From NCBI RefSeq assembly GCF_001685355.1, contig NZ_CP016438.1, positions 496,001 to 560,000 on the forward strand: a stretch of 64,000 nucleotides of DNA, given 5' to 3'. A model generated the notes under the pieces. It did not search any database. It was not told where the DNA came from and saw only the letters and a program-made list of their open reading frames with translations. This DNA is from Streptomyces lincolnensis. GTDB lineage: Bacteria > Actinomycetota > Actinomycetes > Streptomycetales > Streptomycetaceae. Below, piece by piece: positions 44,901 to 53,472 of the stretch (positions within the stretch are counted from its first letter, which is position 1; each line of letters begins with the position of its first letter). A program made the position numbers and the translations under genes.

Positions 44901-46718
44901 TCACCTCGGCGAGGCGCCGGGCAGGCGCAGCGTGAAGACGCTGCCGGCGCCGGGTTCGCTCCGTGCGACGGCCGTGCCGCCGTGGGCGGCGACCAGATGG
45001 CGGACGATCGGCAGGCCCAGTCCGCTGCCTCCGGTACGGCGGCTGCGGGACTTCTCGGCGCGCCAGAACCGGTCGAAGACGTGCGGCAGATCCCCCGGCG
45101 CGATGCCGGTGCCGGTGTCGGTGACCTCCAGCAGCACGTCGTCGCCGTCCGGGCGCGCGGCCAGGGTGACCGTGCCGTCGGCGGGTGTGTGACGCAGCGC
45201 GTTGGAGACCAGGTTGCCGAGGGCCTGGCGCATGCGTACCCGGTCGGCGTCCAGCCACGGCTCGCCCTCCACCGTCGTGCGCAGGACGACTCCCGCCGCG
45301 TCGGCGGCGACGCGGTGGGCGGCGGCCACCTGGTCCAGGAGCTCGTCGCAGCGCACCGGCTCCCGGTGCAGCCTCAGCGTGCCGGCGTCGGCGTCGGCGA
45401 GGTCGCGCAGGTCGTCGATGACCCGCTGGAGCACGAGGGCCTCGTCGTGCAGGGCGGCGAGCAGGGCCGGGTCGGGGTCGACGACGCCGTCCCGTGTGAC
45501 CTCCAGCCAGCCGCGGATGTTGGTGAGCGGGGTGCGCAGTTCGTGCGCGATGTCGCTGACCATGGCCCGGCGCTGGACCTCCAGTCGTTCCCGGCGTTCG
45601 GTCAGGGCGTTGAAGGCCGCCGCCAGGATGCCGGTCTCGTCGCGGGTGGTGACGGGGACGCGCACATGCCGCTCGGGCGGCTGCCGGGCCGCCTCCGTCA
45701 GCGCGCGCAGCGGCCGGACGAGCCGGGTGGCGACCACGGCCGTGACGGCCACGGTGACGGCGAGCACCAGCCCGGCGGCGCCGACGACCTTGGCCTTGTT
45801 GGCCGCCGACATGTCGAACCGGACGGCGGGGGCGTCCCCACCCCCGCCCAGGAACAGGTGGGCGGCGGGGGCGACGTACGGGTCGAGCTGGGCGCGCCGG
45901 GCCCGGTCGAGGCAGGGCCGGGCGGCGCGCCTGACGTCGGCATCCGCCTTGGCGAATGTGGGCGGGTCGCTCACACCCCGCGCGGCCGGGGTGGAGTCCA
46001 CACCCAGGAACAGCGGCACAGCGGGGTCCAGTCCGGCCCGGACCAGACAGTCCCCGGCGAGCTTCTCCAGCGCGGCCAGCGCCTTCCGCTCCGTGGGAGT
46101 CGGCGTGTTGAACAAACCGTCGGCACACTCGTCGGGTACGTACGCCCGGTCACCGCTGCCGTCCGCCCCGGTGAGGACCGGGCGGCCGCTCGGCGTGCGG
46201 GTCATGGTGAGGTCGATGCCGTGGCGGGCGAAGCACCGCTGCCGTGCCCGGGCAAGCCCCTCGACCTTGGTGCGTTCGGCCTCCGTCAGCCGGTACGGGC
46301 CCACCGCCCGGGGGTCCGTACCGCCGAGCTGGGCGCCGCGCTCGCTGTAGGTGTCGACGCGCAGCGGGTCGACGGTGGCGGCGGCGCTCACCGGCAGGGC
46401 GGTGCCGCGCGGCGCGGAGTCGGCGATCGGGGTGCGGTCGGCGGTGGTCAGGGCGATGCGCCGGCCGGTCTTCGCGGACAACTCCCGTACGGTGTCCCGC
46501 ACTCCGCTCCAGTCGGGGTGGGTCGCCGCGTAGCCGCTGAGCCGGGCCAGGACGTCCATGTCGTCGGCGAGGACCTGCCCCTGTTCCTCCCGCAGCGCGC
46601 GGGTGGTGGTCTCCACCGCGAGCCAGGCCGTGGCCGCCACGGAGCACACGGCGATCAGTCCCGAGGCGATCAGCAGCCGGACCAGCAGGCGCTTGCGCAG
46701 CGGTATCCGGGCGCTCAT
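44901..46718 (-). CDS. Two-component sensor histidine kinase
   Basis: A 605-residue membrane kinase. One membrane segment lies at about 13-35, an unusually long extracytoplasmic domain at 36-305 (with several cysteines and no family I recognise), a second segment near 306-326, then HAMP. The H-box is MVSDIAHELRTPLTNIRGWL, and the ATPase domain has LGNLVSNALRH (N), DTGTGI (G1) and GGSGLGLPIV (G2). The ATG at 46718 overlaps the stop of the response regulator gene, with which it forms one operon. The stimulus is unknown; the neighbouring secreted peptidase and L,D-transpeptidase suggest cell-envelope sensing. Confidence 0.93.
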   Translation of the reverse strand: MSARIPLRKRLLVRLLIASGLIAVCSVAATAWLAVETTTRALREEQGQVLADDMDVLARLSGYAATHPDWSGVRDTVRELSAKTGRRIALTTADRTPIADSAPRGTALPVSAAATVDPLRVDTYSERGAQLGGTDPRAVGPYRLTEAERTKVEGLARARQRCFARHGIDLTMTRTPSGRPVLTGADGSGDRAYVPDECADGLFNTPTPTERKALAALEKLAGDCLVRAGLDPAVPLFLGVDSTPAARGVSDPPTFAKADADVRRAARPCLDRARRAQLDPYVAPAAHLFLGGGGDAPAVRFDMSAANKAKVVGAAGLVLAVTVAVTAVVATRLVRPLRALTEAARQPPERHVRVPVTTRDETGILAAAFNALTERRERLEVQRRAMVSDIAHELRTPLTNIRGWLEVTRDGVVDPDPALLAALHDEALVLQRVIDDLRDLADADAGTLRLHREPVRCDELLDQVAAAHRVAADAAGVVLRTTVEGEPWLDADRVRMRQALGNLVSNALRHTPADGTVTLAARPDGDDVLLEVTDTGTGIAPGDLPHVFDRFWRAEKSRSRRTGGSGLGLPIVRHLVAAHGGTAVARSEPGAGSVFTLRLPGASPR

Positions 46719-47407
46719 CCGCGGCCGCCGCTCAGCTTGTAGCCGACCCCGAAGACGGTCAGCAGCCGCACCGGCCGGCGCGGGTCGGGCTCCGTCTTGC
46801 GGCGCAGGTTCATGATGTGGACGTCGACGGCCCGTTCGGTGGAGGCCCGGTCGGTGCCCCGGGTGATCTCCAGCAACTGCCGCCGGGAGAACACCCGTTC
46901 CGGTTCGGCGGCCATGGCGAGCAGGATCTCGAACTCGGCCGGTGTGCACTCCACCGGTCTGCCCTCGCAGCGCACCTCGTGCCGTACCGGGTCCACGGCG
47001 ATGCCGCCGGCGCGGACGACGGGGTCCTCCGGCCGGTCGGTGCGCCCGCTGCGGCGCAGGACCGTGCGGATGCGGGCCATCAGCTCGCGCGGGCTGTAAG
47101 GCTTGGTCATGTAGTCGTCCGCGCCCAGTTCCAGGCCGCGCAGAACGTCGTCCTCGGCGGTGCGGGCGGTGAGCATCAGGACGGGGATGTCGTCGTCGCG
47201 GCGCAGCGCGCGGCACACGTCGAAGCCGTCGATCACCGGCAGCATCAGGTCCAGGACGACGAGGTCCGGGCGCCGGCGGCGGGCCGCGTCGAGGGCGGCC
47301 GCGCCGTCGTGGACCACGGTGATGGTGTGGCCCTCCACCAACAGTGAGCGGCGGATCAGTTCGGCCTGCATCTCGTCGTCCTCGGCGACCAGCACATGTG
47401 CGCACAC
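46715..47407 (-). CDS. OmpR-family response regulator
   Basis: A 230-residue regulator: receiver domain (about 1-120) with acidic pocket Asp10/Asp11, phosphoacceptor Asp53 (VVLDLMLP) and Lys102 (YMTKPYS), and a winged-helix DNA-binding domain (about 130-228) with the recognition segment RAVDVHIMNLRRKTEPD. The GTG at 47407 is chosen for its AGGA site; a GTG four codons in is possible. It is translationally coupled to the kinase and probably controls nearby envelope genes, which lie directly upstream on the same strand. Confidence 0.93.
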   Translation of the reverse strand: MCAHVLVAEDDEMQAELIRRSLLVEGHTITVVHDGAAALDAARRRRPDLVVLDLMLPVIDGFDVCRALRRDDDIPVLMLTARTAEDDVLRGLELGADDYMTKPYSPRELMARIRTVLRRSGRTDRPEDPVVRAGGIAVDPVRHEVRCEGRPVECTPAEFEILLAMAAEPERVFSRRQLLEITRGTDRASTERAVDVHIMNLRRKTEPDPRRPVRLLTVFGVGYKLSGGRG

Positions 47408-47445
47408 GCGGCGGATCCTAAGCGGTCGGGGAGTTGAGAAGGGAC

Positions 47446-48189
47446 TCAGCGGGCCAGGGACTTCGCGTCGCCCATGACGACCACGGGATGCCGGGCCGGG
47501 TCCAGTGCCAGCAGCAGGGCCCGCATGTGCTCCTTGGCGATGCTGACGCAGCCCTGGGTGGGGCCGTCGTGGTCGACGTGCAGCCAGATGCCCCCGCCGC
47601 GGCTCGCGCCGAGCGGACGCGTCCAGTCCAGCGGTGACAGGCCGGGCTCGCGGTTGTAGTCGATGGCGATGACGTAGTCGAAGGATCCGGCCAGCGGCTC
47701 CCCCTCGAAACCGGTGCCGGCGACGGTGAACCCGCCGGAGCGGTCGTACGGCAGCCGGGTCCCGGGGTCGCGCAGACGGCCGCCGGCGTCGCTGAGGGTG
47801 TAGACGCCGACGGGCGAGCGCAGGTCGCCGACGCGGTGATGGTCGGTCCAGCCCCGCAGCGCGTTGTGCGCGGGCCAGCTCTCGCCGGCCTGCCAGCCGG
47901 TCGCGGTGCGCTCGTAGAGCACGACCGTGGACAGCGGGGAGTTCTTGCCGCGGCCGGTGACGACGACGGCCTGCCGGGCTCGGGAAGGCACCTGCGCCAG
48001 GGTCTTCGGGCCCAGTCCGGGCAGCTCGCGCGGCGCTGCCCGGGCGGAGACCGCGGGCGCGGACGGCGGAGCGCTCGTCGTCGGGGCGGTCTCGGCGCGG
48101 TGCTCGGAGACCGCCGCCGCGCCGCCACCGCATCCCGTGAGGAGCAGGGACGCGGCGAGCAGCGCGGCGGGGGGTCTGCGTCTGATCAT
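47446..48189 (-). CDS. L,D-transpeptidase-like lipoprotein (YkuD domain)
   Basis: A 247-residue secreted lipoprotein. The signal peptide ends in a lipobox LLTGC with Cys20 as the lipidated residue, followed by an Ala/Pro/Thr-rich linker. The C-terminal YkuD domain has the catalytic motif in HVDHDGPTQGCVSI with its Cys. Such enzymes cross-link or trim peptidoglycan stem peptides; many short members in Streptomyces are of unproven activity. The ATG at 48189 gives a normal signal peptide; a GTG at 48210 would add seven residues. It lies upstream of the response regulator in the same direction, 38 bases away. Confidence 0.85.
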   Translation of the reverse strand: MIRRRPPAALLAASLLLTGCGGGAAAVSEHRAETAPTTSAPPSAPAVSARAAPRELPGLGPKTLAQVPSRARQAVVVTGRGKNSPLSTVVLYERTATGWQAGESWPAHNALRGWTDHHRVGDLRSPVGVYTLSDAGGRLRDPGTRLPYDRSGGFTVAGTGFEGEPLAGSFDYVIAIDYNREPGLSPLDWTRPLGASRGGGIWLHVDHDGPTQGCVSIAKEHMRALLLALDPARHPVVVMGDAKSLAR

Positions 48190-48262
48190 GGTCAGAACAC
48201 TGACCGACACTTGTGAGGAACTCGTCAGGTTCCAGGGCCTGTTCGGTTCCCCGTCCTCGCGG

Positions 48263-49648
48263 TCACGGGGTGCGCGGCTTGCCCTTCGTGTACAGCCAGG
48301 TGTGGAAGAGGGCGTCGAGGTTCTTGCCCGACTCGCGTTCCGCGAGGCGGACGAACTGGGCGGTGGTGGCGTGTCCGTAGCGGTGTGCGGCCGCCCAGGC
48401 GCGCAGGATCCGGAAGAACGCCGGGTCCCCGACGGCCGTGCGCAGGGCGTGCAGGGTCATCGCGCCCCGGGCGTAGACGGGGGTGCCGAAGATGTTCGCG
48501 CCGCTGCCCGGGTCTCCGGGCGGGAAGGCCCACAGCCCGTCGCTCGCGGGGCGGGCGTAGAGGTCGTCGAAGGTCTTCTGCGCGCTGTCGCCGCCGTGCT
48601 GCTCGCTGTAGAGCCACTCGGTGTAGACCGCGAAGCCCTCGTTGAGCCAGATGTCCTTCCAGGAGGTGAGGGTGACGGAGTCGCCGAACCACTGGTGGGC
48701 GCTCTCGTGGACGAGCGTGCTCAGGTCGGGCGCCGCGGAGTAGACCGGGCGCGACTGGGTCTCCAGGGCGTAGCCCACGTTCGGGGCCCGGTCCACGATC
48801 GAGCCGGCGGCCCGGAAGGGGTAGGGCCCGAACAGCTTGCTCTCCCACTCCAGCACGGACGGCAGCTGCTTGAGCACCGACGCCGCCTTGTCGGCCTCGC
48901 GGGGGTCGACGGCGTCGTACACCTGGATCCCGTCGCGTGTGGTGTACCGCGTGGTCCTGAAGGTGCCGACGGTCGCCGTGGCCAGGTAGGCGGCCATGGG
49001 CTCGCTCTGCCGCCAGCGGAAGGTGGTCCGTCCGTCGCGCGTGCGCTCGCCGAGGAGGACGCCGTTGGCGACGGCCGTCTTCCCCTGGGGGACCGTGAGG
49101 GTGAAGTCGTACGACGCCTTGTCCGTGGGGTGGCTGTTCGCGGGGAACCAGGTCATGGCGCCCTGCGGCTCCCCGGCGACGAAGGCGCCGTCGTCGGTGG
49201 GGATCCAGCCGTCGAGCGAGCCGTCCGGGTCGGTGACCGGTTTCGGGGTGCCGGAGTAGGTGACGGCGACCCGGAACCACTGGCCCTTGTGCAGGGTGCG
49301 GCGCGGGGTGACGACGAGTTCCTGGCCGTCGCGCCGGTGGTCCGCCTTGACGTGGTCGACGGTGAGGCCGGTGACCTTCAGTCCGCTCAGGTCGAGGTCG
49401 AAGCGGGTCAGGCGCTGGGTGGCGCGGGCCGTGAGGACGGCCTTGCCGGTGAGGTGGCCGCTGCCGGGGTCGTAACCCAGTGTCAGGTCGTAGTGCCGGA
49501 CGTCGTAACCGCCGTTGCCGGAGAGCGGGAAGTAGGGGTCACCGACTCCCGGCGAGCCCGCCGACCGTGGTGCGGTGGCCCCTAGCAGTGCGGCGAGGAC
49601 GACGGGAGTGGTGGCGAGAACGAAGGTGCGTCTGACAGCCTTCGGCAC
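48263..49648 (-). CDS. Secreted M1-family metallopeptidase
   Basis: A 461-residue exported zinc aminopeptidase. The N-terminus (VRRTFVLATTPVVLAALLGA) is a signal peptide. The gluzincin motif is HESAHQWFG with His314, Glu315 and His318; the third ligand is Glu337 in WLNEGFAVY, exactly 19 residues after the second His. The substrate-recognition GAMEN motif is replaced by NVGYALE-type sequence, so specificity may differ from classical aminopeptidase N. It lacks the large C-terminal helical domain, like other short M1 proteins of Streptomyces. GTG at 49648 has TAGGAG about six bases before it. Confidence 0.9.
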   Translation of the reverse strand: MPKAVRRTFVLATTPVVLAALLGATAPRSAGSPGVGDPYFPLSGNGGYDVRHYDLTLGYDPGSGHLTGKAVLTARATQRLTRFDLDLSGLKVTGLTVDHVKADHRRDGQELVVTPRRTLHKGQWFRVAVTYSGTPKPVTDPDGSLDGWIPTDDGAFVAGEPQGAMTWFPANSHPTDKASYDFTLTVPQGKTAVANGVLLGERTRDGRTTFRWRQSEPMAAYLATATVGTFRTTRYTTRDGIQVYDAVDPREADKAASVLKQLPSVLEWESKLFGPYPFRAAGSIVDRAPNVGYALETQSRPVYSAAPDLSTLVHESAHQWFGDSVTLTSWKDIWLNEGFAVYTEWLYSEQHGGDSAQKTFDDLYARPASDGLWAFPPGDPGSGANIFGTPVYARGAMTLHALRTAVGDPAFFRILRAWAAAHRYGHATTAQFVRLAERESGKNLDALFHTWLYTKGKPRTP

Positions 49649-49802
49649 GTGTGCTCCTACAGGTGGGGGGGTGAGCGACGGGCTCACCCTAAATGTCACC
49701 CGTCCGCGCCTCGACCATGATCAGGTCAAGTCGCGGCGCCGCCCGTGCTCTTCCCCGCAGTACGCTCCGGACACCGCCCCTCTCCCTGGAGAAAGGCCCG
49801 CC

Positions 49803-50153
49803 GTGAGCATTCGCGTCCGTCGCGTGTACGACCCGCCCGAGCCCGGGGACGGCGTGCGCGTCCTGGTCGACCGGCTGTGGCCGCGCGGCCTGTCCAAGGA
49901 CGCGGCCCGTGTGGACGAGTGGCCGAAGGCACTCACCCCGTCGACCGAGCTGCGCCGCTGGTATCACGCGGGCGAGGGGGCGTACGAGGAGTTCGCCGAG
50001 CGGTACGAGGCAGAGCTGGACGCACCTGAGGCGTCGGAACAACTGGACCACGTGCGGGAGTTGGCGCGGGCCGGTGACGTGACCCTGCTGACCGCGTCGA
50101 AGACGCCGGAGCAGAGTCACGCCACCGTGCTGGTCCGCCTCCTCAACGGCTGA
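49803..50153 (+). CDS. DUF488 family protein
   Basis: A 116-residue protein of the DUF488 family, with the start RVYDPPEPGDGVRVLVDRLWPRG split over residues 7-29 and the KALTPSTELRRWYHA block near 42-56. The family is widespread, soluble and of unknown activity; the conserved Asp, Arg and Trp residues suggest a small enzyme. The GTG start has GGAGAAAGG upstream. It is divergent from the metallopeptidase and convergent with the FAD dehydrogenase gene. Confidence 0.87.
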   Translation: MSIRVRRVYDPPEPGDGVRVLVDRLWPRGLSKDAARVDEWPKALTPSTELRRWYHAGEGAYEEFAERYEAELDAPEASEQLDHVRELARAGDVTLLTASKTPEQSHATVLVRLLNG

Positions 50154-50180
50154 GCCTGCTCGGCGGTCAGCAGTCAGCGA

Positions 50181-51854
50181 TCAGCCGGTCTGCCGTGCCG
50201 CCGCCCGGCCCGCCGCCCGCCCGGAGAAGAGGCAGCCGCCCAGGAAGGTGCCCTCCAGCGCGTTGTAGCCGTGGACGCCACCGCCGCCGAAGCCGGCGAC
50301 CTCACCCGCGGCGTAGAGACCGTCGAGCGGCTCGCCGTCGGTGCCGAGGGCGCGGGAGTCGAGGTCGGTCTGGATCCCGCCGAGGGTCTTGCGGGTCAGG
50401 GTGTGCAGCTTGACGCCGATCAGGGGCCCGGCCGCCGGGTCGAGGATGCGGTGCGGGGTGGCGACCCGGCCGAGGCGGTCGCCGATATAGCGGCGGGCGT
50501 TGCGGATGCCCTGCACCTGGGCGTCCTTGCTGTAGGCGTTGGCGATCTGGAGGTCGCGGGCCTCGATCTGGCGCCGGATCCCGGCCGCGTCGAGCAGCGC
50601 CTTGTCGGTCAGCTCGTTCATCTTGTCCACGAGTTGCTCCAGGTTCGGCGCGGTCACGAAGTCCGCGCCCTTGCGCAGGAACGCGTCGACCGGGCCTGGC
50701 GCGCCCTTGCCGAGGATGCGCTCCTTCAGGAACCCGGCGCGGTCCTTGGCGGTGATGTCGGGGTTCTGCTCGGAGCCGGAGAGGGCGAACTCCTTCTCGA
50801 TGATCTTCTGGGTGAGGATGAACCAGGAGTGGTCGTGGTCCGCGATGTCCTCGGTGGTGCGCAGGTACTTGAGGGTGCTGAGGGTGTCGTAGCCGGGCAG
50901 GCAGGGTTCGGGCAGGCGGCGGCCGAGGGCGTCGAACCACATCGAGGACGGGCCGGGCAGGATGCGGATGCCGTGGCCGGGCCAGATGGGGTCCCAGTTC
51001 TGGATGCCCTCGGTGTAGTGCCACATGCGGTCACGGTTGACCAGGCGCACACCGGCCTGCGCGCTGATGTCGAGCATCCGGCCGTCGACGTAGGCGGGGA
51101 CACCGGTGACCATCTCGGCGGGCGGGGTGCCGAGGCGTTCGGGCCAGTAGCGGCGGACGATCTCGTGGTTGGCGCCGATTCCGCCGGTGGTGACGATCAC
51201 GGCCTTGGCGGTGAGCTCGAAGTCGCCGACGCGGTCGCGGTTGGAGGCGACACCTCGGGGCGAGCGGTCCTCGGCCAGGACGGTGCCGCGCACTCCGCGC
51301 GCCGCTCCCTCCTCGACGACCAGTTCGTCGACCCGGTGGCGGTGGTGGAAGGTGAGCAGTCCGTCGCGCGAGGCCTGCTTGGCGTACTCGACGAAGGGCT
51401 CCACGACGCCGGTGCCGGTGCCCCAGGCGACGTGGAAGCGGGGCACGGAGTTGCCGTGGCCGTGGGCGCTCAGGTCACCGCGCTCGGCCCAGCCGACGGT
51501 GGGCAGGAACTTGATGCCGTGCCCCTCCAGCCAGGACCGCTTCTCCCCGGCCGCGAACTCGACGTAGGCGCGCGCCCAGCGCACCGCCCAGGAGTCCTCG
51601 TCGTCGGTCCGGTCGAATTGCGCACTGCCCTGCCAGTCGTTCCAGGCCAGGTCGAAGGAGTCCTTGATGCCGAGGCGGCGCTGCTCCGGGGAGTCGACGA
51701 GGAACAGCCCGCCGAAGGACCAGAAGGCCTGCCCGCCGAGGTTGGCGGCGTTCTCCTGGTCCACCAGCGCGACCCGGCGGCCCCTGCTGGTCAGCTCGTG
51801 TGCGGCGACCAGACCCGCGAGCCCGGCTCCGACGACGATGACGTCGGCATCCAT
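50181..51854 (-). CDS. FAD-binding dehydrogenase (fumarate reductase/KstD-like)
   Basis: A 557-residue flavoprotein. It starts with the FAD-binding motif MDADVIVVGAGLAGLVAAHE, shows a second dinucleotide block VIVTTGGIGANHEIVRRY near 234-251 and ends with GGGGVHGYNALEGTFLGGCL, which resembles the 3-ketosteroid-dehydrogenase/fumarate-reductase-like family called FAD-binding dehydrogenase. The substrate is not known. It follows a TetR gene by 16 bases and must be in one operon with it, so expression is probably released by that regulator's ligand. Confidence 0.88.
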   Translation of the reverse strand: MDADVIVVGAGLAGLVAAHELTSRGRRVALVDQENAANLGGQAFWSFGGLFLVDSPEQRRLGIKDSFDLAWNDWQGSAQFDRTDDEDSWAVRWARAYVEFAAGEKRSWLEGHGIKFLPTVGWAERGDLSAHGHGNSVPRFHVAWGTGTGVVEPFVEYAKQASRDGLLTFHHRHRVDELVVEEGAARGVRGTVLAEDRSPRGVASNRDRVGDFELTAKAVIVTTGGIGANHEIVRRYWPERLGTPPAEMVTGVPAYVDGRMLDISAQAGVRLVNRDRMWHYTEGIQNWDPIWPGHGIRILPGPSSMWFDALGRRLPEPCLPGYDTLSTLKYLRTTEDIADHDHSWFILTQKIIEKEFALSGSEQNPDITAKDRAGFLKERILGKGAPGPVDAFLRKGADFVTAPNLEQLVDKMNELTDKALLDAAGIRRQIEARDLQIANAYSKDAQVQGIRNARRYIGDRLGRVATPHRILDPAAGPLIGVKLHTLTRKTLGGIQTDLDSRALGTDGEPLDGLYAAGEVAGFGGGGVHGYNALEGTFLGGCLFSGRAAGRAAARQTG

Positions 51855-51870
51855 GGCGACCGTCCCTTCC

Positions 51871-52497
51871 TCATACGGTTGTGTCGCTGCCGTCGGTGAG
51901 CAGCGCGGTGAGCAGTTGTTTGAGCCAGCCGCGGGCACGGTCGACGTCCCCGTCCAGCAGCAGTTGGACGGTGACCCCGTCGTAGGCGGCGACCACCGCG
52001 TGGGCGACCCCGTCGACGGAGCCGAGCACCGCGGGCAGCCAGGCGGAGCCCTCCGCCCGGTCCAGCCATTGCGCGACCGCCTGCCGCAGCCGCGCCCGGT
52101 GTTCGAGCAGGGTCCGCGCGACCTCGGGCGCACGGGCGGCGTGCACCAGGAAGTCGGTCTTCACCAGGAGCCAGTCCCGGTCCAGGAGCAGCACCTCGGT
52201 GACCCGGTCCACGGCGGCCGGCACGTCCAGTCCCGGCCCCTCGACGGCGAGCGCCCCGGCGACCTGTTCGGCGATCAGGTCGGCCCGTTGCCGGTACAGG
52301 GCGAAGAACAGCTCGTCCAGGCTGCCGAAGTTCGAGTAGAAGGCGCCCCGGCTGTAGCCGGCGGCCTCGCAGACCTCCTCGATGGAGACCCGCCCGAACC
52401 CCTTGGCGGCGAAGACCGCGAAGGCGGCGTCCAGGAGGTTGGCCCGCGTACGGACACGTCGTTTGGTGACGCGCCTGGTCGTCTCCTCCACCGCCAT
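51871..52497 (-). CDS. TetR-family regulator of the FAD dehydrogenase operon
   Basis: A 208-residue repressor. The basic N-terminus is followed by the DNA-binding domain about 16-62, with VSIEEVCEAAGYSRGAFYSN as the helix-turn-helix; the remainder is a ligand domain. It is co-transcribed with the FAD dehydrogenase, and two 17-base repeated dyads lie 16 bases upstream of its ATG, well placed for autorepression. The ligand may be the substrate of the dehydrogenase. Confidence 0.92.
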   Translation of the reverse strand: MAVEETTRRVTKRRVRTRANLLDAAFAVFAAKGFGRVSIEEVCEAAGYSRGAFYSNFGSLDELFFALYRQRADLIAEQVAGALAVEGPGLDVPAAVDRVTEVLLLDRDWLLVKTDFLVHAARAPEVARTLLEHRARLRQAVAQWLDRAEGSAWLPAVLGSVDGVAHAVVAAYDGVTVQLLLDGDVDRARGWLKQLLTALLTDGSDTTV

Positions 52498-52512
52498 CTC
52501 CGGGCCTCCGTT

Positions 52513-52547
52513 CGATACAGGAATGTATCCGATACGGAGATGTATCG
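52513..52547 (-). promoter_or_regulatory. Twin operator for the TetR regulator
   Basis: Two copies of CGATACnGnnATGTATC lie end to end (52513-52529 and 52530-52546); each is itself a dyad with arms GATAC/GTATC. The 17-base period places both on almost the same face offset expected for two dimers. They lie between the TetR start and the divergent AlkB-like gene, so either or both could be controlled. Confidence 0.7.
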
Positions 52548-52635
52548 AAAGCGGTTCGAGGCGCTCAAGAGAGGCACCAGAGCCCGGTCCGGAATTCATG
52601 GGAACAGACATTCGAATACGGGGTACGCTGGAACC

Positions 52636-53262
52636 ATGAGCACGCATCTCCAGGCCTCCCTCTTCGACCAGACCGACCGGCTCCGGCTCGGCCCCCTCGA
52701 CGGGATCCACCGGACCGTGCTCGGATCCGGCGCCTGGATCGACGTACTGCCGGGCTGGCTGAGCGGCTCGGACGCCCTGTTCGAACAGCTGGCGACTCAA
52801 GTGCCGTGGCGGGCGGAGCGCCGCACGATGTACGACCACGTCGTCGACGTCCCGCGGCTGCTGGCGTTCTACGGCGCCGGCGACGCCCTGCCGCACCCCC
52901 TGCTGGACCGGGCTCGCGAGGCGCTGTCCGCGCACTACGCCGAGGAGCTGGGCGAACCGTTCACGACGGCCGGGTTGTGCTACTACCGCGACGGCCGGGA
53001 CAGCGTGGCCTGGCACGGCGACCGGACCGGGCGGGGCGCCCGCGAGGACACCATGGTCGCGATCGTCTCCGTGGGCGCGCCCCGGGACCTGGCGCTACGG
53101 CCGGTACGCGGCGGCGACACCGTCCGACGGCCGCTGGGGCACGGGGACCTGATCGTGATGGGCGGCTCCTGTCAGCGGACCTGGGAGCACTCCGTGCCCA
53201 AGAGCACACGGGCCACGGGACCGCGCATCAGCATCCAGTTCCGTCCGCACGGCGTGCGGTGA
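52636..53262 (+). CDS. AlkB-like 2-oxoglutarate/Fe(II) dioxygenase
   Basis: A 208-residue oxygenase of the AlkB group, which removes alkyl groups from DNA or RNA bases by oxidation. Iron ligands are His127 and Asp129 (AWHGDR) and His185 (TWEHSVP); Arg197 and Arg203 in RISIQFR bind 2-oxoglutarate. The nucleotide-recognition lid YYRDGRDSVAWHGD is present. It is divergent from the TetR gene across the twin operator. GGGTAC at 52621-52626 lies just before the ATG, but no matching -35 was found. Confidence 0.9.
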   Translation: MSTHLQASLFDQTDRLRLGPLDGIHRTVLGSGAWIDVLPGWLSGSDALFEQLATQVPWRAERRTMYDHVVDVPRLLAFYGAGDALPHPLLDRAREALSAHYAEELGEPFTTAGLCYYRDGRDSVAWHGDRTGRGAREDTMVAIVSVGAPRDLALRPVRGGDTVRRPLGHGDLIVMGGSCQRTWEHSVPKSTRATGPRISIQFRPHGVR

Positions 53263-53317
53263 GACCTCGGGCGGCGTGCGCCGGGGCGGAGAGGCGGCCG
53301 CTCCGGACGTGCGCGGG

Positions 53318-53350
53318 GGCTGCCTCCGGCGGACGGTGCCGGAGGCAGCC
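53318..53350 (+). terminator. Hairpin after the AlkB-like gene
   Basis: A 13-pair stem (GGCTGCCTCCGGC with GCCGGAGGCAGCC) and seven-base loop begin 56 bases after the AlkB-like stop. No T-tract. It is a typical actinobacterial terminator. Confidence 0.65.
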
Positions 53351-53472
53351 TCGTTACCGACGCCACCCCGCCCGCTGCCTGTTCGGCGGGTGAGCGGACC
53401 CGACGGCTCCACCCGCCTCCTGGTCTGCTTTGCTGGATCCGTCGGGCGGGGAACTCACGGTTCGGGGCGATC

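Noticed and set aside
52621..52626. GGGTAC just before the AlkB-like gene as a SigB -10 element
   Set aside because: No GNNT occurs 14-16 bases upstream.
53451..53463. GAACTCACGGTTC, similar to a LexA box, before the MBL-fold gene
   Set aside because: The spacer between GAAC and GTTC is five bases, not four, and the flanks do not match the actinobacterial SOS box.
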